Assembly: GCA_021399435.1 (NCBI GenBank)
Contig: JAJTUP010000001.1
Span: 1,364,001 to 1,428,000, forward strand
Direction: 5' to 3'
Length of the DNA: 64,000 nt
Source of the DNA: Diaporthe sp. PMI_573
Taxonomy: Eukaryota; Ascomycota; Sordariomycetes; Diaporthales; Diaporthaceae
The position numbers were made by a program, and so were the translations under genes. Within the stretch, counting starts at the first letter, position 1; each line of letters opens with the position of its first letter. The notes under the pieces were generated by a model. It was given only the letters and a program-made list of their open reading frames with translations, searched no databases and was not told the origin of the DNA. This document shows, one piece after another, positions 58,429 through 64,000 of this stretch.

Positions 58429-59684
58429 TCACGCCTTCACGCCCACGAGTCGCAGAACAGCCGGTGTCTCCTCCGGCTCTTCAAACGGGCGCGTCCGGTC
58501 GGCCTGGTCCAGCGAGCCGTCCGGCCGGCGGGCGACCGAATTCGCGTCCCCGCGATCGACAGGGACCACATTTTGTTGCTGGTAAAATCCCAGGTCAGCT
58601 CCGAAATGCCCGCTCCTCCCCAGCCTCTTCCTCGAGTATGTAGGTATGGGATATCAACTCACCGGAAAGTGCGTCGTGCTCTTCCGCGCCTTGAATATCT
58701 CAAGCTTGCGCGCGAGCGCCTCCTCGCCCATCAGCGCCCGCGGGCAGTAGCACACATAAGTGGCGAAGCGAACCTGCCCGCCCACGGGGCTCGCGTTCCA
58801 GTGGACGGTCCGCGAGTCCCACAGGATGAGGTCGCCCTCCCCCGCGCACACCTTCGTCTCCTCGCACCCGTGGGCCCGGAACCAGTCCGCTTCGTGGGGC
58901 TTGAACTTGTAGCCGTTCTCGCGCTCGCCCGAGTCCTGCTCCGGGTTGAACCCGCCCGTCGCGGCGAAGTGCTCCTCGTGCAGGAGGTGCGACCCCTTCA
59001 GCACGCAGAGGCCGCCGTCTTGGGGGCCGTTGGGGGCTAGGTTGGCTATCCCTTGGTACAGCTCGAAGCGGTCGTGCCTGCGAGGGTTCTGGTCCATGTC
59101 TTGTTGGTTTAGCATTGTCTGTCAGTTCCATGTCCCGGCATGATACTTTGGATGTTCGAAGGCACGCTTACGGGGCCAGGCGGATGTTGTAGAAATGTCT
59201 GTCCTGCCGGTTTCTTCGTTGATGGGGAAGGTGACGTTGATGCCGTCGAAACTGGCGATCAGGTCATCCGTCCCCCAGATCTGGGCGAAGACCTCTAGGA
59301 TCTTGGGTTGGCTTCGTTCCTCATGTCAGCGACAAGCCGTCGAGCAGGCTACTTGCCGACTCACGATCTGACTTTCCACACAAATGCTTCATGGCCTATC
59401 GAGTACCGAGTATAGAGTCCTCCCCTAATCTGATGCGTCAGCATAGATTCATAATGTCCCTTCGAGGTGGCCTTTGGGGCGTTGCCTGACGTTACACTCT
59501 GAGGAAGGTGTTCTCCGGTCCACGTCGACCGGTCATCTCGCTTGAACCCATGAGGAAACCTCTCAAGCCAGCTCAGGGCCTGCTCACGGAACTCAGCACA
59601 GTCCTCCGGGGATATCCTCTTCGGAAGAACGACGAAGCCGTCTTGTTCCAGCCGGAGCTGCCAGTCAGGCTTTGGGCTGCCCAT
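58429..59684 (-). CDS. phytanoyl-CoA dioxygenase (PhyH) family protein
   Basis: Four exons (59684-59365, 59311-59172, 59099-58663, 58578-58429) total 1047 bases, 348 residues. The iron ligands are split by introns but intact once joined: H154 and D156 in WPHMDQNP, H253 in WDSRTVHWN, and the 2-oxoglutarate-binding Arg264 in GQVRFATYV. Other family blocks are EQDGFVVLPKRISPEDCAEF near the N-terminus, IWGTDDLIASFDGINVTFP and GGLCVLKGSH. The C-terminal exon reads RRPDGSLDQADRTRPFEEPE and ends VLRLVGVKA. The start at 59684 (MGSPKPDW) gives the usual length; the frame is open further upstream to 59891, but that extension lacks conservation. It should be an Fe(II)/2-oxoglutarate-dependent hydroxylase; the substrate is unknown. 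It is divergent from the MFS gene, 1.15 kb away. Confidence 0.9.
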
Positions 59685-60833
59685 ATCCGGGCACTTGAAG
59701 GATGTCCCTGAATCTGAATTGAGCTTGGTTTTCAAGTCGATAGAGCCGGGCCAAGAATGGTCTAATATGTGGGAATGTTGAGAAGCGGGACAGAGTGGTC
59801 GCAGGAGGGCCGCAGCGCCGGCCGCTGATCGGAGCAATGGACCACGAATTAGTTGCATCAGCACCGGGCATTCACCGGATGCATGTGCCACACTAGCCGG
59901 CCGTCTTTTCTTGGCTCATGGTTATTGCTTCTTACGTGATTGTGCTCTTTTGCAGATGATTGGATTGACCGATATCTGGTGAGCAGAGTGGACCCCGTTC
60001 TTGCTTTTGGCCCTCTCGCCACTGGAGCGTCTTGTTTGCAATTGCAGCTTTCTGGCTGCTCGGGGGATCTTCTGTGCCGCCCCCGCTTCCGTCTTTCTAA
60101 GCCTGACCTGTTGTGCGACGCGGCTCGAGATGATAGTGAAGAGGTCGTTGGGCATCGCTGCGTTGGTTCCGAGCCGGGACGGAAGCCGGCTTCCCAAAAA
60201 AGAGCCGAGCGTTCGCCGGAAATGGCCTCTGACATATCTGCCAAGGCCGCCGACTTCCACCCCACGTCCAGAGACGAAGCTGTTGCACTTGTGCACCCCA
60301 ACTGTTCGGTAGCGATCGAGGAGGGAACGTTCCATGCAGATTGACTGGGAATGCAGGATAAGCTCTGCACGCCATAAAAGACGAAGCTGATCATCACCCG
60401 TCGGAAGCAAAGCATGCTTATCGAAGGAGTGCGGAGTAAGGGAGGGGAAGGTGATTATTTCTTGCTAGCAGGCCTCAAGTGCCATTTCTATCATGGCAAA
60501 AACAGGCGCCGCCGTGTGGCTCAATGATTAGATCGGCTGGCAATCAAGGAACCTTGGAAGCTGACAGGCTTGACTGTTCCTGGTTCCACAGGAGGATGTG
60601 ACTTCCTATGAAACCCTGGCCCTTGTTTGACGTTGAGCAAATGAACACCAAGTGAATTTGGATTGCAACTTGGTGTCACCTAAAGTTCATCACCTGGGCA
60701 TATCTTATCAGCACTTGAGCTCTGCTTGTCCATCTCGCAACTCCATCGTATGCCCCGACCACCATCCCAAGTGCGACAACTCCAGGTCATTGGCTCACAA
60801 GTATTATCGACCATTCGAGGTTCACCACAGATC
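59685..60833. promoter_or_regulatory. region between divergent PhyH and MFS genes
   Basis: 1.15 kb with upstream regions of both genes. At 59920-60410 frames are open on both strands, which reflects base composition; no family motif was found in any of them. Confidence 0.35.
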
Positions 60834-62755
60834 ATGGCAGAAGCAAAGGACTCGCGTGGAATAGAGATGGCGCCAGCCACGAGCCACCAGCAGGACGATA
60901 TCGAGGACATCAAGCCAGCCGCGGGCAAGATTAAGGAAGTACAAGGCGACTCGCACTTCTACGAGACCGTAACTGCAGCTCCACTGGATCCATGGTCCAG
61001 GACCAGTATCCAGCTGTACCTGATCCTGCTCGTCGCTGCGCTCAATGCGACGACCTCGGGCTTTGATGGAGTAAGTCTGGCCGATCCTGACGTGGAGAGA
61101 GGTTGGCTGAATTTGCGGGTAGTCAATCTTCAGCTCTATCAACGCGATGGACCAGTACCAGGAATACTTCCATCACACGGAGCTCGGATCAAGCACTGGA
61201 ATGTGAGTTCGGCAGCCCAGTCTTGTTCAACGTGGAGGCAGAGACCGGAGAATCGCTGTCTGACATCCGCCACAGCATCTTCATGATCTATACCATCGGA
61301 AACATGGTCGGCTCTCTGTTCACCGGTCCCATATGCGACTGGTTCGGAAGGCGGGCGGGAATGGCAGTCGGGTCTGTCCTGATCATGGTCGGAGCAGCGG
61401 TACAAACAGCAGCAAAGAACGACGGCTACCTCCTGGGCGGCCGTTTCGTCCTGGGATTCGGCGTCTCCATTGGCACAAGTGCAGCCCCGACATACGCACT
61501 GGAGCTCGCGCCCCCGCAGTGGCGGGCCAGAGTCGTTGGCTACTACAACACCTGTGAGTGGTGCCCACTGAGACTGTTGGGGGTGCCAGCCTGCTGACTG
61601 AATGCCCTTTGAGTCTTCTACACCGGTTCCATACTCGCAACAGGCGTCGCATACGCCTGCAACAAAGCCCAAGGCGAGCTAGCCTTCCGCCTCCCGCTGG
61701 CGCTGCAGCTCGTCCCGCCGTTCTTCATCATCACGGGCTGCTTCCTCATCCCAGAATCCCCCCGCTGGCTGACGATGTGGGGAAAACGAGACAAGGCGGC
61801 ACAGATCCTCGCCAGGTACCACGGCGGCGGCGACCCGGAGCACCCGGTGGTGAGGCTGGAGCTGCACGAGTTCGAGCAAGGCATCGAGCGCCAGCGGTCC
61901 TCGGGGATCTTCAACTTCTGGCCGCTCGTGAGCACGCACAACGCGCGCTGGCGCTTTTTGATGATGGCATTCATGTCCGTGTTCGCGCAGCTCTCTGGCA
62001 ACTCGGTGTTGACCTACTATCTGCCGTCCATGTACACCCTCCTCGGCGTCACCTCGACGGAGCGGCGGCTCCTGCTGACTTTCATGAATTCGATCGTCTC
62101 TTGCGCGGGCGCCGTCGCAGGCTCGGCTACCAACGACGGCATCGGCAGGCGGACCAAGCTCTGGGTGGGCAGTATCGTGCTGGCGGGGCTGTTCGCTGGC
62201 GTGACTGGGTTCTCGAGCCGCTTTGAGAACAAGGCGGATCCGGGGCCTGCGATTAGCAATGGCGGGATTGCGTTTATCTTCTTGTTTGGGTGTGCTTATT
62301 CGTTTGTGTACACCCCGTTGACGGCAACATACTGCGCTGAGGTCTTGAACAGCCCCATGAGGGCAAAGGGAATGGGCATCGTAAGTCTTGGCTCCTGTAC
62401 TCCTGGCCTTCAGGGCTCCCGCGCAAGTGTTTACTTGGTCTCTAACAACACACAGCACGTCATTCTTTCCAACTGCGCGAACCTCTACAACACATACGTC
62501 ACCGCGGTCGCGCTCGAATCCATCGACTGGCACTACTACTTCGTCTTTGTCGGCCTGAACCTAGTCTACGGCCTCGTGTGGTTTCTGTTCGGCGTTGAAA
62601 CCCGCGGCCGCACCCTTGAAGAGCTGGACGCGGTGTTCGAGGCAAAGTGGCCGCCAAGAGCGGCCCTGAGGAAGACGGTCATGGTCAAGAAACAAGACGG
62701 ACACCTAGAAGGCCTGTCCACGGACACGGGCGGACACGTTGAGGATCATGCATGA
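60834..62755 (+). CDS. MFS sugar transporter, lactose-permease/hexose-transporter type
   Basis: Five exons (60834-61070, 61123-61202, 61276-61553, 61614-62380, 62456-62755) total 1662 bases, 553 residues, all in phase. An 80-residue cytosolic N-terminus precedes the first membrane segment (SIQLYLILLVAALNATTSGF). Family marks include FDGSIFSSINAMDQYQEYF, CDWFGRRAGMAVGS (loop 2-3), GRFVLGFGVSIG, PESPRWLTMWGK, NDGIGRRTKLWVGS (loop 8-9) and GVETRGRTLEELD after helix 12, in place of the usual PETKG. Length and order of 12 helices match the fungal lactose/cellodextrin-type sugar porters. It imports sugars with protons at the plasma membrane; the substrate is not determined. It is divergent from the PhyH gene, and the secreted GH2 enzyme nearby could supply its substrate, which is an inference. 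No disruption. Confidence 0.93.
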
Positions 62756-62966
62756 CTATGAACTATCATTATCCTCGTAGGTGCTCGTATGTATGTATGA
62801 TAATTGCGCGCAATCTAACGAGTTGCTCGTTTTGTGGGCGACTGGCTAATGCCCCCGTTTTCTATTCCGTTCAATAAAGCCCGGATCCTTAAAAGCCTCT
62901 CCCTCAGGATACTACGTCGCGGCACACTGATGGTGTGGAAGCGAGTGTGACAAGACTCTCCAGACT
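62756..62966. terminator. 3' ends of two convergent genes
   Basis: The gap between the stop codons is about 210 bases. AATAAAG at 62873-62879 (sense of the transporter gene) resembles a polyadenylation signal. Confidence 0.4.
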
Positions 62967-63950
62967 CTAGTAGTTCCTGGCCGGATCAAACTTGTCGTGG
63001 TGCTGAACATTCCTCCAGCTCGAGATCTCCTCGTCGTCAAGTATGCTCCCGTTCGCCTCCTTCTTCTTGCGCCGGAAGCAGCCCCTGTTCTTCTTGAATA
63101 TGACAAACAGGATGCCGAGCACGACCACTCCGCCCACTGGGGCGGCGATGGCAATCGTGGTTGTCATCGTGTTGGACCGGCTGGCCGTCTTCTCGATGCC
63201 GCCGTCGCTGTCCTCCTGTTGGAGACCAGCCGCCGAGGCCTGCGGTGCTGCCACACTCGGCGAGGGCGTGCTGCTCAGCGTTGATGAGAGCAGCGTGGTG
63301 GGCAGCGGCGTTGCAGGGTTGAGCACAACTGGCGTCGACAATATGGCGGGTGCTGATGATGATGATGAGAGCTCCGTAGGCACCGCAGCTGGCGGCAGTG
63401 AGGCGGTACCAGTGGAGGAGATCAGGGACGAGATGGACTCGAGCAGCGGAGTCGATGCCGGGGGCGTCGGGGTCTGGACCACCGGCGTCGTGGGCGTGTT
63501 GACTGCTGCCGCTGCTGATGTCTCTGCGATGGACGTGGACTGCTGAAACGCGCCGGGGAGACTGCTGCTCGTCGGTGCAGTCGTCTCAGCCACGTCAGAA
63601 GTGGGCGTTGTCGAAGTTGGTGACGGTGATGGTGACACCGAGGATGAAGATGTGGACTCAGCACCAGTATTGCTGGCACCTCCCTGACCACCTTGCCTCC
63701 CATCATCACCGTTCCCGTCCTGCCCTTGACCCCGGTTCTGGCCGCCTTGGCCTTGGCCATCGTTCTCATCCGGATCTGCGGCATTGTTTGTGGGCGAGTC
63801 TGCCTGATTGTTGTCATTGTTGTTATTGTTGTCGTTTTCATCTGATGAGTCTGGGGGTGGCGGCGGCGGCCGCGCATTTTGGCCGCCTCCCAAGAGGCCA
63901 CCGACCCCGTTCACCAGCCCACCTACGAGTCCTCCGTTGTTGTCAGACAT
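62967..63950 (-). CDS. mucin-like single-pass membrane protein
   Basis: This is a single-exon gene of 327 residues. It begins MSDNNGGLVGGLVNGVGGLL and is first rich in glycine, asparagine and glutamine (DENDNNNNNDNNQ, GQGQGGQNRGQGQDG), then for about 150 residues in serine, threonine and proline, suitable for O-glycosylation. One membrane helix at about 261-285 (IAIAAPVGGVVVLGILFVIF) is followed by a basic anchor KKNRGCFRRKKK and a 30-residue cytosolic tail with DDEEISSWRNV. This layout is that of fungal surface sensors or mucin-like proteins (Mid2/Wsc-type topology), but no cysteine-rich WSC domain and no cleavable signal peptide is visible, so the helix may act as a reverse signal-anchor. 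Function is unknown. The sequence between 63951 and 64000 would be its 5' flank. Confidence 0.82.
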   Translation of the reverse strand: MSDNNGGLVGGLVNGVGGLLGGGQNARPPPPPPDSSDENDNNNNNDNNQADSPTNNAADPDENDGQGQGGQNRGQGQDGNGDDGRQGGQGGASNTGAESTSSSSVSPSPSPTSTTPTSDVAETTAPTSSSLPGAFQQSTSIAETSAAAAVNTPTTPVVQTPTPPASTPLLESISSLISSTGTASLPPAAVPTELSSSSSAPAILSTPVVLNPATPLPTTLLSSTLSSTPSPSVAAPQASAAGLQQEDSDGGIEKTASRSNTMTTTIAIAAPVGGVVVLGILFVIFKKNRGCFRRKKKEANGSILDDEEISSWRNVQHHDKFDPARNY

Positions 63951-64000
63951 GTTGTTGATTAGGTACTCTCCAGGAGACTCTCTTGTAAAGATGGTTTTAA

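Noticed and set aside
59920..60415. Long open frames on both strands between the PhyH and MFS genes
   Set aside because: Several frames are open at once because of base composition, and none shows a domain, signal peptide or clear splice partners.
60500..60600. A tRNA-like box A (GTGGCTCAATGATTAGAT) near 60512
   Set aside because: No matching box B with GGTTCRANYCC follows at the right distance and no acceptor stem can be paired, so it is not reported as a tRNA gene.
1..64000. CRISPR arrays, bacterial operons, rRNA genes
   Set aside because: Nothing of this kind is visible; intron structure and protein families are fungal throughout.

Overview
The window reads as chromosomal DNA of a filamentous ascomycete, probably a Sordariomycete. 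Genes are split by short introns (about 40-100 bases) with GTRAGT-type donors and CTRAC or TACTAAC branch sites. The proteins belong to fungal families: a NACHT NLR, a HET-domain remnant, PhiA, DUF4360, a DUF3435-type recombinase and LURP-one. There are many decayed genes, and several of their stop codons can be explained by single C-to-T (or G-to-A) changes, as expected from repeat-induced point mutation (RIP).

Layout. 0.5-1.2 kb: an intact LURP-one/tubby-like gene. 2.5-16.7 kb: a gene-poor, decayed stretch with remnants of a small hydrophobic protein, a C2H2 tail and an acidic N-terminal piece both resembling DUF3435 (FluG-domain) recombinases, a MADS-like segment, about 4 kb of gene-free DNA, and a broken divergent gene pair (module A, 12.1-14.9 kb). 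16.8-23.2 kb: an intact AIF-like FAD oxidoreductase, an intact 1043-residue NACHT NLR and a broken phiA copy. 24.6-29.8 kb: an intact divergent pair (module B) made of a 539-residue zinc-finger protein and an 834-residue Hsp70-like ATPase with a C-terminal ZZ finger. Module A is a truncated, mutated paralogue of module B in the same orientation. 30.8-32.6 kb: a broken partial valyl-tRNA synthetase. 33.5-34.9 kb: a mannosyl-3-phosphoglycerate synthase. 35-47 kb: gene-poor, with a 507-residue unknown protein, a HET remnant, a DAO-type oxidoreductase and a small protein with a Zn2Cys6-like cluster. 48-64 kb: denser and mostly intact, with a DUF4360 secreted protein, an unknown nuclear-looking protein, a secreted GH2 glycosidase, a phytanoyl-CoA dioxygenase-like enzyme, a sugar/lactose-permease-type MFS transporter and a mucin-like single-pass membrane protein.

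How it fits together. The region 2.5-47 kb looks like an accessory compartment: non-self-recognition-type genes (NLR, HET), recombinase remnants, duplicated and mutated modules, and pseudogenes. The most unusual element is the duplicated head-to-head pair coding for an Hsp70-like/ZZ ATPase and a zinc-finger protein, lying on both sides of the NLR. Joint function is an inference from arrangement and co-duplication. The 48-64 kb part holds ordinary secreted and metabolic genes. The GH2 enzyme and the MFS transporter could act in uptake and use of oligosaccharides. Exon structures given for the main genes were checked by adding exon lengths and phases by hand; family assignments come from motif recognition, without any database search.
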